The translations under genes and the position numbers were made by a program. 64,000 nucleotides of DNA from SIRX01 sp965213905. GTDB taxonomy: Bacteria; Actinomycetota; Rubrobacteria; Rubrobacterales; Rubrobacteraceae. Within the stretch, counting starts at the first letter, position 1, and each line of letters starts with the position of its first letter. This document shows positions 1-8,578 of this stretch, in pieces. The notes under the pieces were generated by a model. The model was not told where the DNA came from. It made no database searches and saw only the letters and a list, made by a program, of their open reading frames with translations. Location: positions 1-64,000 of the forward strand of contig OZ243922.1 in the NCBI GenBank assembly GCA_965213905.1, read 5' to 3'.

Positions 1-10
1 AGCACTCGTC

Positions 11-832
11 TTACCTGGCGGCGCCGCGCTTCTGCAACAGCCCGAGGAAGCGCCGCTGGGCCGGCGAGAAGCTCGCCATTCCCAAGTTCGCGAACAAGCG
101 CGCGAACGCGCCGCTATCCTCGAAGGCTTCCACGAAGCGATCCAGCCCCTCTTGCAGTTCCGGTTCCGGCGACTCTTCGCCCGAGTACTCGCCGAAGTAG
201 TCCTCCGCCAACCGTTCGACTTCCGGGGAGTCCTCCGGCACCCCCTCCAAGGCGTCGAAGCGCGCGAACAGCTCGTCGTCGAGGCGCGCCGTCTTGGGGT
301 TGTCCTCGTCGAGCTTGCTTTGGAACCTGTGCATCTCGACCAGTGCTTCCAAGAGCTCCTTCGGCCATCGGAAGGCGCGGAAGGACGCCCAAAACCGGCG
401 CTCCCCCTCCGTCTTCTCCGAGTCCGCGGCGGCAGACGCCTCTAACTCCTCCAGTTGTGGAGCAGTGCATCGCAGAAGGAAGTACTCAGGGTCGTCTTCT
501 GCGAGGGCTTGACCGATCAGCTCGCGGCGCTCTTCCAGCTCCAGAAGCTGAGCCGAGATCTCCTCCAGTTGCGACGCGAGGGCGCCCTCTAGCCGCTCTT
601 GCCCTCCCTTGGGGTCGTCGAGCACGCCCCTGACCTGCTCTATGGAAAGACCCAAGAAGCGCAGCCGCCGGACGCGTTCCAGACGCGACACCTCGCGCGC
701 TTCGTAAAGACGGTAGTCCCCCTCAGAGCGCTCGGGCTCGGGGACTAGGCCTACCTCGTGATAGTAGCGCATCGCGTTCGGGGTGATCTCTAGGACCTCC
801 GCGACCTCTCCAATCCGTAACTGTTCTCTCAT
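11..832 (-). CDS. MerR-family transcriptional regulator
   Basis: A 273-residue DNA-binding regulator. Residues 5-73 match the MerR winged helix-turn-helix: RIGEVAEVLEITPNAMRYY, then a wing containing YRLYEAREV. A long Leu/Glu-rich dimerisation helix follows at about 75-110. The remaining ~160 residues are helical and acidic with few cysteines, so a metal sensor is unlikely. A TipAS-like drug- or effector-binding domain is possible but I cannot confirm it. The ATG at 832 has an AGGAGGT Shine-Dalgarno about 7 nt upstream. A MerR-type promoter with a 19-bp spacer lies directly upstream, which suggests autoregulation. No co-transcribed target is visible: the next gene upstream is also on the minus strand but 130 bp away. 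Confidence 0.85.
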   Translation of the reverse strand: MREQLRIGEVAEVLEITPNAMRYYHEVGLVPEPERSEGDYRLYEAREVSRLERVRRLRFLGLSIEQVRGVLDDPKGGQERLEGALASQLEEISAQLLELEERRELIGQALAEDDPEYFLLRCTAPQLEELEASAAADSEKTEGERRFWASFRAFRWPKELLEALVEMHRFQSKLDEDNPKTARLDDELFARFDALEGVPEDSPEVERLAEDYFGEYSGEESPEPELQEGLDRFVEAFEDSGAFARLFANLGMASFSPAQRRFLGLLQKRGAAR

Positions 833-867
833 GACCGACCTCCTACTAGTGGACTAGCCTCCCTTCA

Positions 868-898
868 GTTCTACATCCTCGTCCAGGACGAAGGTCAA
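868..898 (-). promoter_or_regulatory. MerR-type promoter/operator with 19-bp spacer
   Basis: On the minus strand a -35 TTGACC (898-893) and a -10 TAGAAC (873-868) are separated by 19 bp. The spacer holds a near-perfect dyad, TTCGTCC-T-GGACGAGG. An over-long spacer with a central dyad is the classic architecture of promoters that MerR-family activators untwist. It faces the merR gene that begins 36 bp downstream. Confidence 0.65.
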
Positions 899-961
899 GC
901 CGCATGCGGCGAGATTTTTGCGGCTCGTTCTGCTTTATCAAAAGTACGCTAGAGCCGGTTC

Positions 962-1756
962 TCACAACGACATTTCCCCATCTTCCCGCACTCGTCGGTT
1001 GCGGAGCAGGAAGAGGCTGTAGCCTATAAAGCCGAACGTGGTGGCGAAGAGTAGGAAAGGGAAAACGGCGATGCGAACCACTGCGAAGTCTATGGAGAGG
1101 GCCAGCGCGAGGTGGATTAGTATCGCCGGCCAGAGCCAGCCGGTGCGCCAGCGGATCGCCGCGTACGTGAACCCGCCGCAGGTGGCGGTTAGCGTCAGGT
1201 AGGCCGCCTCGGTCCACGGCCCGGAAGATAGGGCGCTAACGAGCGTAAGGCCGCCGGACAGCAGCGACGTAAAGATCACCGCCCTAAAGAGCCCGACAGG
1301 CGCCAGCACCCGCCACATAAGGCCTCGAAAAAGCAACTCGGTGCCGAAAGCTTCGAGGGTTGCGGTGAATAGGACCGCACCGAACAACAAAACGTCCGGA
1401 AACCTCACGCCCCCCGAAAGGGTCAAGACGATCACCAGCAACGGAAACCAGAGAAGGATCAGGTTCCGCAAGGGTGTGGGCCGGTTCAACCCGACCTCCC
1501 GCCACATTCCAGAGGCGGAGATCAATACTACGGCGGTTAGCAGGGCGAGCATCAGGTACAAGGTCTCCGCGTTGTTTACGGAGGAAATAGCCCGCCCCAA
1601 CTCCGTGGGTTGGCGGACTTGTTCGGGGTCTAGTTCGCCAACGTCTCCGACGACGGCTGCCGGAAACGGGAGCCGGCCAATGAAGACCAGACCCAGCAGC
1701 GCGAGGGAAAGCAGCAGGGAGAAGGTATAGGGACGCCGAAGAACCAGCCTCCTCAC
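962..1756 (-). CDS. CPBP-family membrane protein with degenerate protease motifs
   Basis: A 264-residue multi-pass membrane protein related to CPBP (CAAX protease and bacteriocin-processing, Rce1-like) intramembrane proteins. The first family motif, EExxxR, is present only as T139-E140-LLF-R144, so the first glutamate is replaced by threonine. The helix that should carry the second-motif histidine (about residues 161-173) has none. The third motif keeps H215 but has alanine where Asn is usual. The fold therefore looks conserved while catalysis is doubtful. The start is a GTG at 1756 with GAGGGAGG about 12 nt upstream. The gene is divergent from the LCP gene; a role is not evident. Confidence 0.7.
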   Translation of the reverse strand: MRRLVLRRPYTFSLLLSLALLGLVFIGRLPFPAAVVGDVGELDPEQVRQPTELGRAISSVNNAETLYLMLALLTAVVLISASGMWREVGLNRPTPLRNLILLWFPLLVIVLTLSGGVRFPDVLLFGAVLFTATLEAFGTELLFRGLMWRVLAPVGLFRAVIFTSLLSGGLTLVSALSSGPWTEAAYLTLTATCGGFTYAAIRWRTGWLWPAILIHLALALSIDFAVVRIAVFPFLLFATTFGFIGYSLFLLRNRRVREDGEMSL

Positions 1757-1838
1757 AAAACACGGCCTCCCTCGTGAAACCCCGCGGTCATAGCTTCCAG
1801 TTTACAGGGCTAAGGTTCCGAGGCGGTGGGCTTGCTGA

Positions 1839-1867
1839 TTGCGAAAGCCCCGGTGGCAAACTAAACT
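1839..1867 (+). promoter_or_regulatory. Candidate promoter for a leaderless LCP mRNA
   Basis: TTGCGA (1839-1844), a 17-bp spacer, then TAAACT (1862-1867). Only 6 nt separate the -10 from the ATG at 1874, and no Shine-Dalgarno is visible, so transcription may start at or next to the A of the start codon. Confidence 0.5.
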
Positions 1868-1873
1868 CTCCTC

Positions 1874-2806
1874 ATGCACGATTTCGGGAAATTCACGCGG
1901 GAGCCCGGGGCCGCGGCCAATCGTAAGAAGCTCCTATACTTCTCGGTGGCCTCCGCGTTGGTCTTGGCGATAGCGGCCCTGTATCTATCCCTCTTGTGGT
2001 CGGGAGGAGGGCAGGGAGGCGGAGGCTCCAAGATTTCCGGAATAATGGAAAACCTCTCCAGCGCCCCCGATGAACCACAAAACATACTCATCTTGGGGGT
2101 AGACAAACGTTCCGAAGGTGAGTCCGGCGTGGAGGGGACCCGTGCGGACACCATAATGCTCGCGAGAATCTATCCAAAGTCGGGGGACATAAAGCTGGTT
2201 TCTATTCCGAGGGATCTTCTGGTCGAGGTCTCTCCCGGGGAGGAGGGCAAGATCAACGCGGCGTACGCCTACGGCGGAGTTTCGGGCACGAGAAGCGCGG
2301 TCGAGCATTTCGCCAACGTTCGGATAGATCACTACACCGTCGTGGACTTCGAGGGCTTCGAACAGGTGGTTGAAGCTATCGGGGGCTTGGGGATAGACGT
2401 AGACGAAAACCAGGTCCCCCCTCACTGGAAAGTAAAGGACGGGGTACAGCAGCTCGGCGGCCAAAAAGCCCTGATCTACGCCCGTTACCGAGACACCCCC
2501 GGCGGCGACCTCGATCGTATCCGGCGCCAGCAAGAGGTACTGGCCGCGCTGCGGAGCAAAGCCTTCCGCTGGCGCTCGGTCGAGCGGCTACCCCGGATCA
2601 CCCGCGCAGTGGCCGACAACGTGGAGACCGACATGAGCTTTACCAGGATAGCTTCTTTAGGAAAAACTTTCGGCGAACGCGGTCGTAATAGCGTGATGAC
2701 CGCGACGCAACTAAAAGGCACCCCGGATACCCTACCGAACGGTAGCGAGGTATTGGTGCCGGATAATGCAGAAAACGAACCTATATTGCGGGATTTCCGG
2801 GACTAA
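1874..2806 (+). CDS. LytR-CpsA-Psr (LCP) family cell-wall glycopolymer ligase
   Basis: A 310-residue membrane-anchored protein. Residues 1-20 are basic and cytoplasmic, about 21-43 form one transmembrane segment, a Gly-rich linker follows, and the extracytoplasmic LCP domain fills about 65-290. Family motifs are clear: LGVDKR, RADTIMLARI, VSIPRDLLV, KINAAYAYGG and the Arg-rich block around GGDLDRIRRQQ. LCP enzymes transfer undecaprenyl-linked glycopolymers to peptidoglycan or related acceptors; the conserved Arg/Asp residues that bind the pyrophosphate lipid are present. The gene stands alone between a divergent CPBP gene and the downstream antiporter. Its substrate cannot be told from sequence. 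Confidence 0.9.
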   Translation: MHDFGKFTREPGAAANRKKLLYFSVASALVLAIAALYLSLLWSGGGQGGGGSKISGIMENLSSAPDEPQNILILGVDKRSEGESGVEGTRADTIMLARIYPKSGDIKLVSIPRDLLVEVSPGEEGKINAAYAYGGVSGTRSAVEHFANVRIDHYTVVDFEGFEQVVEAIGGLGIDVDENQVPPHWKVKDGVQQLGGQKALIYARYRDTPGGDLDRIRRQQEVLAALRSKAFRWRSVERLPRITRAVADNVETDMSFTRIASLGKTFGERGRNSVMTATQLKGTPDTLPNGSEVLVPDNAENEPILRDFRD

Positions 2807-2939
2807 AATACCTGGGCCCCAGCCGAAAATTGCTTCGCGACCCGTACATCATGGGCTTCGTGGTGCCCGGGTGCAGGTGAACCCTAGTCCCGGCAAAAAC
2901 GGCTCGGTCTAAGTCTTACGATGGTGTATAAGGTTGGTT

Positions 2940-4916
2940 ATGGGCATAGCTGGTGACATTGCGCTGATACTCGTTGCCGCTTTTATCGGCGGCTTAATAG
3001 CCCAACGTCTCGGGCTACCGTTGATACTCGGCTACATCGTCGCCGGCGTTCTGGTCGGCCCCAACACGCCCGGACCGACGGTCGGGGACGTACACGAGAT
3101 AGAGTTGCTCGCCGAGATTGGGGTCGCCCTGCTTCTGTTCGCCATCGGGCTCAACTTCCCGCTGGGCGAGTTGGCGCCCGTCAAAAAGATAGCTTTGATC
3201 GGCACGCCGATCCAGATGGGTCTTACCGGGTTGTTCGGGTACGGGCTCGGGCACCTGCTAGGTCTCGGGTGGACGGAGGCCGTCTGGCTCGGGGCCATTC
3301 TCTCGCTCTCCAGCACGGCGGTCGTGCTAAAGACTCTTACAGAGCAGGGGGTCATCAACACGCTGGCCAGCCGCGTGATCGTCGGGATGCTAATAGTTCA
3401 AGACCTCGCCGTAGTGCCCCTCATTATATTGCTGCCGCAGCTCCAGAACATCAGCGCGGGGCTTACCGAGGTGGGAATAGCGGTCGTGGAGGCCGGGGTG
3501 TTTATCGCCGCGATGGCGTTGTTCGGCACCAGGATCTTCCCGTGGCTGATGGCCCGGATCGCCAGCTTCAACTCCCGGGAGCTGTTTCTAGTTTCGGTGG
3601 TGGCTATCGGGCTCGGTATCGGATACGGTACTTACCAGTTTGGCCTCTCTTTTGCTTTCGGGGCGTTTGTCGCGGGCATGGTCCTCAGCCAGTCGGATTA
3701 CAGCCACCAAGCCCTCGCCGACGTGGCACCGCTACGCGACATCTTCGCCATGCTCTTCTTCGTCTCGGTCGGGATGCTCATAGAACCGGTGTTTCTGTGG
3801 GAGAACGCCGGGACCGTGGCCCTGGTCGTTCTGGCGGTATTCCTCGTGAAGGGCGCCATATTCGCCGGTATAACCCGGGCCTTCGGCTACGGGAACATAG
3901 CGCCGTTTGCCGTGAGCCTGGGACTGTTTCAGGTGGGCGAGTTCTCTTTCGTTATTGCCCGGGAGGGCATAGCCACCGAGGCTATATCGCAGGGTTTGTA
4001 CTCCATAGCCCTAACGACGGCGGTCGTTACCATGGCGCTCACGCCCTTCGCGACCCGCCTCGTCCAGCCGGTATACAGCAAGTGGCGCCGGAGGTTCCCA
4101 AAGGAGCAGCTCGACACCTTCAACCTGCCGGATACGGGGTTGGGCGGCCACATCGTGATCGCGGGTTACGGCCGCATCGGGACTTTCGTTGCGAAGTTGC
4201 TGCACCGGCTAGATCAAGAGTTCGTGGTTATAGAGAACAACCCGGGCCGGTCGGACGGGCTCCGGGAGGCCGGGGTGCCGGCGATCTTCGGGGATGCGGC
4301 CGCCGAGCCGGTGTTGGCGGCGGCCGACGTGGGGCAGGCCCGGTTGGTGATCATAACCATGTCGGACCCCGCCGGGGTGAAGCTCGCGATAGACCGCATA
4401 CAAAGCATCAACCCGGAGGTACACGTCGTCGCCCGCGCCGCGACGGCGGAACAACTGGAAGAGCTGGGAAACATGGGCGTGTATGAGGCCGTGCAGCCGG
4501 AGTTCGAGGCGGCGCTGGAGTTGGGACGCCAGGCCCTCACGCACCTAGACGTGGAGCCGGGCGAGATACAGAGGTTCTCGGATCGGGTGCGGCGCGAGCT
4601 TTACTCGGCGGTGAGTAGCGTCGAAGACGATGGTCTGCTCGCCCAGCTTCAGCGCACGTCCCGGCTTATAGAAACGGAGTGGGTCCGGCTGCCGGAGAAC
4701 AGCGATCTCGCCGGTAGCACTATAGGAGAAGCGGGAATCCGTAGCAGCATCGGGGTGTCGGTGGTGGCCGTTATCCGGGGGGAAGAGGTGATCCCAAACC
4801 CTGGGCCGGACGTTCGTTTCGAGGCCGGCGACATGGTAGGAACCCTGGGTACTTCGAAACAGACCGAATCTTTCCGGGTGATGGCCGAGGGAGGAGAGCG
4901 TACGCCCTTAGCGTAA
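2940..4916 (+). CDS. CPA2-type K+/Na+:H+ antiporter with RCK (TrkA) domains
   Basis: About 658 residues. The first ~380 residues hold some 12-13 hydrophobic segments of a monovalent cation:proton antiporter (CPA2, KefB/C-like), including LSLSSTAVVLK and IVQDLAVVPL. A TrkA-N (RCK_N) domain starts near residue 403 with the nucleotide-binding signature GHIVIAGYGRIG and an acidic partner in VVIENN. A TrkA-C domain occupies about 570-645 (SDLAGSTIGEAGI onward). The transporter probably exports cations under nucleotide control at the plasma membrane. I chose ATG 2940, 6 nt after an AAGG element; a TTG at 2934 is possible in the same frame. No neighbouring ancillary subunit is present. Confidence 0.88.
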   Translation: MGIAGDIALILVAAFIGGLIAQRLGLPLILGYIVAGVLVGPNTPGPTVGDVHEIELLAEIGVALLLFAIGLNFPLGELAPVKKIALIGTPIQMGLTGLFGYGLGHLLGLGWTEAVWLGAILSLSSTAVVLKTLTEQGVINTLASRVIVGMLIVQDLAVVPLIILLPQLQNISAGLTEVGIAVVEAGVFIAAMALFGTRIFPWLMARIASFNSRELFLVSVVAIGLGIGYGTYQFGLSFAFGAFVAGMVLSQSDYSHQALADVAPLRDIFAMLFFVSVGMLIEPVFLWENAGTVALVVLAVFLVKGAIFAGITRAFGYGNIAPFAVSLGLFQVGEFSFVIAREGIATEAISQGLYSIALTTAVVTMALTPFATRLVQPVYSKWRRRFPKEQLDTFNLPDTGLGGHIVIAGYGRIGTFVAKLLHRLDQEFVVIENNPGRSDGLREAGVPAIFGDAAAEPVLAAADVGQARLVIITMSDPAGVKLAIDRIQSINPEVHVVARAATAEQLEELGNMGVYEAVQPEFEAALELGRQALTHLDVEPGEIQRFSDRVRRELYSAVSSVEDDGLLAQLQRTSRLIETEWVRLPENSDLAGSTIGEAGIRSSIGVSVVAVIRGEEVIPNPGPDVRFEAGDMVGTLGTSKQTESFRVMAEGGERTPLA

Positions 4917-4955
4917 TGGGCTCTACCGAGGGTCGGGGAGCAGTGGGGCTGCTGT

Positions 4956-4961
4956 TATAAT
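4956..4961 (+). promoter_or_regulatory. Candidate -10 element for tRNA-Leu
   Basis: A perfect TATAAT lies 32 nt before the mature tRNA-Leu 5' end. No good -35 hexamer is found at 16-18 bp, so this is a weak single-element call. Confidence 0.35.
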
Positions 4962-4993
4962 GGCCCGCAGATCCTACGGTAAGCGTACGGTGA

Positions 4994-5074
4994 GCGAGAG
5001 TGGTGGAACGGTAGACACGCTAGATTTAGGATCTAGTGCCGCAAGGCGTGCGGGTTCAACTCCCGCCTCTCGCA
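4994..5074 (+). tRNA. tRNA-Leu (anticodon TAG)
   Basis: The acceptor stem pairs GCGAGAG (4994-5000) with CTCTCGC (5067-5073), and discriminator A is at 5074. The anticodon arm is CTAGA-TTTAGGA-TCTAG, giving anticodon TAG. A long variable arm of the class II type fits leucine. The T arm reads GCGGGTTCAACTCCCGC. The gene does not encode a full CCA (ACCG follows). Confidence 0.95.
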
Positions 5075-5080
5075 CCGCGT

Positions 5081-5103
5081 CGCGTAAGGACGGACTTACC
5101 GCG
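5081..5103 (+). other. Hairpin between tRNA-Leu and tig
   Basis: CGCGTAAG (5081-5088), loop GACGGA, then CTTAC-C-GCG (5095-5103) form an 8-bp stem with one bulged C. It sits 7 nt after the tRNA and 46 nt before the tig start. It has no U-tract, so it may be a processing or leader structure rather than a terminator. Confidence 0.4.
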
Positions 5104-5148
5104 GGGCGCGGTGGTCGGATGTATGGTAGTCGGGAAGAGTAGAGGTTT

Positions 5149-6654
5149 ATGACGGCGAACGTAACGAAGCTTGAAGATAACAAGGTACGGCTCGACGTGG
5201 AGGTCGCGCCCGAATCCGTCCAGCGGGGCGTCGAGGCGAAGGTCCGGGAACTCCGCAAGCAGATACGGCTCCCCGGCTTCCGCCCGGGCAAAGCCCCGCG
5301 GCGCATGATCGAGAACCACCTCGGACGCGACTACATCTACATGGAGACCCTGCAGGAGCAACTCCCAACCTGGTACTCCGAGGCCGTCGTGGAGACCGAC
5401 GTCCGGCCTATTGACAGCCCGGAGATAGACTTCGACGGCGCCATAGACGAGCGGGAAGGCTTCAGGTTTACGGCGACCGTTCCCGTGCGGCCAGAGGCGA
5501 AGCTTGGCGAGTACAAAGGTCTCGAAGTCCCGAAGCGGGAGGTCGAGGTTACGGAGGAGCAGGTAGACGAGCAGGTCGAGGAGTTGCGCGGCCAGTTCGC
5601 CACGCTCGCCGCCGTTGAGGGGCGTCCGGTGCAGCAGGGCGACTACGTGATCCTCGACTTCAAGGGCGAGCGGATGACCGGCGGGCCGCTGGAGGGCGCC
5701 GAGGCCGAGGACTACATGATGGAGGTCGGCGGCGGGGAGTTGCTGCCGGACTTCGAGGAAAACCTCGTCGGCATGAACGCCGGGGAGCGCAAGCAGTTCG
5801 GGGTTACCTTTCCGATGGACTACGGCGAAGAATCCCTGCAGGGCGAGTCCGTGCTCTTCAACGTCCACGTCAAGGAGATCAAAGAGCGCGACCTGCCGGA
5901 GCTCGACGACGAGTTCGCCAAAGAGGCGAGCGAGTTCGAGACGTTGGAAGAGTTGCGCGGCGCGGTGCGGGGGCAGATCGAGGCTAACTTCGGCCAGCAG
6001 GTCGAGGGGGAGTTTCGGGGACGGGTGCTGGACGCCGTCTCGGAGAACGCCGAGGTCGAAGTGCCGGACGTGATGGTCGAGGAGAAGGCCGACGAGATGG
6101 TCGGCTCGTTCGAGCGGAGCGTCCGCCAGCAGGGCATCGAGCCCGAGCAGTACTATCAGATCGCCGGCGTAAACCCCCAGGAGATGAAAGAGCGCGTAAA
6201 ACCCGACGCCACCGACACGGTGAAGAAGGAACTGGTCTTAGACGCGGTCGCGGTCGCGGAAGGGCTGGAGGCCGACGAAGACGCCGTGATGCACGAGATC
6301 GGGCACCTCGCCGAGGAGTCCGGGCGCAAACCGGAAGAGATCGTCGAGACCATGCGCCGCAACGGGACTTACACGCTGCTCGAAGAAGAGATGGCCCGCC
6401 AGCAAGCACTCGGCTTTTTGGCGGAGAACGCCGTCGCCGCACCGATGCCGGAGGAAGAGGAAGCTGAAGAGGAAACCGAAGAGGGGGCCGGAGACGCTCC
6501 CGAAGAAACCGAAGGCGGAGAAGACGCCGCCGGGGTCGAGGAATCCGGGCCGGAGCCCGGTGAGGCGTCGGTTGGCGCGAAGATAGAAGTCGGCGAAGGC
6601 GTTGCAGAGACAGAGACCACCGAAACAGAGACCGTCGAAGGAGAGGAAAAGTAA
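5149..6654 (+). CDS. tig: Trigger factor, ribosome-associated chaperone and prolyl isomerase
   Basis: A 501-residue chaperone that binds the ribosomal exit tunnel. The N-terminal ribosome-docking signature GFRPGKAP is at residues 43-50. An FKBP-type peptidyl-prolyl isomerase domain spans about 160-245 (VQQGDYVILDFKG onward), followed by the helical chaperone arms. The last ~65 residues are an almost purely acidic Glu-rich tail, giving a longer protein than the usual 430-470. The ATG at 5149 follows an AGAGG element. The stop codon shares one base with clpP, so folding and proteolysis are translationally linked in tig-clpP-clpX. Confidence 0.95.
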   Translation: MTANVTKLEDNKVRLDVEVAPESVQRGVEAKVRELRKQIRLPGFRPGKAPRRMIENHLGRDYIYMETLQEQLPTWYSEAVVETDVRPIDSPEIDFDGAIDEREGFRFTATVPVRPEAKLGEYKGLEVPKREVEVTEEQVDEQVEELRGQFATLAAVEGRPVQQGDYVILDFKGERMTGGPLEGAEAEDYMMEVGGGELLPDFEENLVGMNAGERKQFGVTFPMDYGEESLQGESVLFNVHVKEIKERDLPELDDEFAKEASEFETLEELRGAVRGQIEANFGQQVEGEFRGRVLDAVSENAEVEVPDVMVEEKADEMVGSFERSVRQQGIEPEQYYQIAGVNPQEMKERVKPDATDTVKKELVLDAVAVAEGLEADEDAVMHEIGHLAEESGRKPEEIVETMRRNGTYTLLEEEMARQQALGFLAENAVAAPMPEEEEAEEETEEGAGDAPEETEGGEDAAGVEESGPEPGEASVGAKIEVGEGVAETETTETETVEGEEK

Positions 6655-7256
6655 TGAGTTACCAGGATCCCCAGGGCGTAATACCCTACGTAATAGAGCA
6701 GAGCCCGCGCGGCGAGCGGGCCATGGACATCTACTCCCGGCTTTTGAAGGACAGGATCATCTTCCTCGGCACGCCGGTAGACGACCAGGTGGCGAACGCC
6801 ATCATGGCGCAGCTTCTACACCTGGAGAGCGAAGACCCGGAGCAGGACATAAACCTGTACATAAACTCCCCCGGCGGTAGCGTTACGGCGGGCCTCGCCA
6901 TCTACGACACGATGCAGTTCGTAAAGCCGGACATCTCCACGACGGCCCTCGGCATGGCGGCCTCGATGGGCGCGTTTTTGCTGGCGGCGGGCGCAAAGGG
7001 CAAGCGTAATTCGCTGCCGAACACCAGGGTCCTCTTGCACCAGCCGAGCGTCGGCGGGCTCGCGGGGCAGGCTTCGGACGTGGAGATTCACGCCAGGGAG
7101 CTTATTGCTACGAAGCAGCGCCTCAACGAGATTCTGTCGCAGAACACCGGCCAGCCCTACGACCAGATAGAGCGCGACACCGACCGCGACTACATAATGG
7201 GACCGGAAGAGAGCATCGAGTACGGCGTCATAGACAACATAGTCCAGAACCACTAG
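6654..7256 (+). CDS. clpP: ATP-dependent Clp protease proteolytic subunit
   Basis: A 200-residue serine peptidase of the Clp complex. The catalytic triad is visible as S104 in GMAASMGAF, H129 in RVLLHQPS and D179 in the ERDTDRDY segment. The protein forms tetradecamers that degrade substrates fed by ClpX, encoded 46 bp downstream. The ATG overlaps the tig stop by one base. The N-terminus is short with no long propeptide. Only one clpP copy is present here; many actinobacteria carry two in tandem. Confidence 0.96.
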   Translation: MSYQDPQGVIPYVIEQSPRGERAMDIYSRLLKDRIIFLGTPVDDQVANAIMAQLLHLESEDPEQDINLYINSPGGSVTAGLAIYDTMQFVKPDISTTALGMAASMGAFLLAAGAKGKRNSLPNTRVLLHQPSVGGLAGQASDVEIHARELIATKQRLNEILSQNTGQPYDQIERDTDRDYIMGPEESIEYGVIDNIVQNH

Positions 7257-7302
7257 GGAACGTTGGGGGAAGCGAAAGCGGATATGGGAAGGACTTAACT
7301 TT

Positions 7303-8568
7303 ATGAGGGACCCGTCGGATCAGCTACAGTGCTCTTTCTGCGGAAAGAGCCAGCGGCAGGTCAGGAAACTCATCGCCGGGCCGGGCGTGTACATCTGCGA
7401 CGAGTGCATCGAGCTCTGCAACGAGATCATCGACGAGGAGTTCAGCAGCCCCGAAGTCCTCACGGACGACGACCTTCCAAAGCCCCGCGAGATCAACCGC
7501 ATCCTGAACGAGTACGTTATCGGCCAGGAAGACGCCAAGAAAGTCCTCTCCGTCGCCGTTTACAACCACTACAAGCGAATCCAGATGGTGCCGGAGCCCA
7601 GCGAGGGAACCGAACTCCAGAAGTCGAACATCTTGCTGATCGGGCCGACCGGCTCCGGAAAGACGCTTCTAGCCCAGACGCTCGCCAAGATCCTCAACGT
7701 CCCGTTCGCCATCGCCGACGCCACGGCGCTGACCGAGGCCGGCTACGTGGGCGAGGACGTGGAGAACATTCTGCTCAAGCTCATCCAGGCCGCCGACTTC
7801 GACGTGAAGAAGGCCGAGACGGGCATTATATACATAGACGAGATCGATAAGGTCGCCCGTAAGTCGGACAACCCGTCCATCACCCGCGACGTATCCGGTG
7901 AGGGCGTGCAGCAGGCGCTCTTGAAGATCCTGGAGGGCACGGTTGCCAGCGTGCCGCCGCAGGGCGGACGTAAGCACCCGCACCAGGACTTCTTGCAGAT
8001 AGACACGAAGAACGTGCTGTTTATCTGCGGCGGGGCTTTCGGCGGGCTGGAAGACGTGATCCAGCAGCGGATCGGCAAGCGGAGCATCGGCTTCGGCGGG
8101 GATTCCGCCGAGAAGGTGGAAGAGGAACTCAGCACAGTCTTTATGCACACCCAGCCGGAAGACCTCTTGAAGTACGGGCTTATCCCGGAGTTCGTGGGCC
8201 GGCTGCCGGTCATCTCCACGCTCCGGACGCTGGAAGAAAAAGACCTCATCCGCATCCTGACCGAGCCGAAGAACGCCCTGGTGCGCCAGTACCGGCAGTT
8301 CTTCCGCTACGATAAGGTGGACCTCGCATTCACCGAGGCCGCGTTGTCGGCGGTCGCGGAGCTCGCGCTGGAGCGCGGCACGGGGGCACGAGGATTGCGG
8401 AGCATTCTGGAAGCCTCGCTCTTGCCGACGATGTACGAGTTGCCGAGCCGCTCAGACGTGGCGAAGTGCATCGTGGACGCGGACACCGTCAAGGAAGGGG
8501 TGCAGCCGGCGCTCGTGACCGGCTCCGGCAATACCAAGTATTCTTACGACGAAGAAGAGACAGCCTAG
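7303..8568 (+). CDS. clpX: Clp protease ATP-binding unfoldase subunit ClpX
   Basis: A 421-residue AAA+ unfoldase. The N-terminal C4 zinc finger uses C10, C13, C32 and C35. Walker A GPTGSGKT is near residue 113, Walker B is IIYIDEIDK, and the ClpP-contacting loop and C-terminal small domain are intact. The length is normal for the family. The ATG at 7303 follows a GGAAGG element about 11 nt upstream. It delivers tagged proteins to ClpP, encoded immediately upstream. Confidence 0.97.
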   Translation: MRDPSDQLQCSFCGKSQRQVRKLIAGPGVYICDECIELCNEIIDEEFSSPEVLTDDDLPKPREINRILNEYVIGQEDAKKVLSVAVYNHYKRIQMVPEPSEGTELQKSNILLIGPTGSGKTLLAQTLAKILNVPFAIADATALTEAGYVGEDVENILLKLIQAADFDVKKAETGIIYIDEIDKVARKSDNPSITRDVSGEGVQQALLKILEGTVASVPPQGGRKHPHQDFLQIDTKNVLFICGGAFGGLEDVIQQRIGKRSIGFGGDSAEKVEEELSTVFMHTQPEDLLKYGLIPEFVGRLPVISTLRTLEEKDLIRILTEPKNALVRQYRQFFRYDKVDLAFTEAALSAVAELALERGTGARGLRSILEASLLPTMYELPSRSDVAKCIVDADTVKEGVQPALVTGSGNTKYSYDEEETA

Positions 8569-8578
8569 ATCCCGCACC

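Noticed and set aside
1..25. AGCACTC at the window start resembles a CIRCE half-site.
   Set aside because: The matching GAGTGCT arm is not found 9 nt later, and no chaperone gene adjoins.
2812..2822. CTGGGCCCCAG dyad after the LCP gene as a terminator.
   Set aside because: The stem is only about 4 bp with a 3-nt loop and there is no T-tract.
3269..4486. A 405-codon frame inside the antiporter gene.
   Set aside because: It is a +2 shadow of a gene with clear domains; the product is Arg/Gly-rich with no family features, as expected from GC-rich third-position bias.
8569..8578. T-box or other tRNA-sensing leader for valS.
   Set aside because: Only 10 nt separate clpX and valS, which leaves no room for one.
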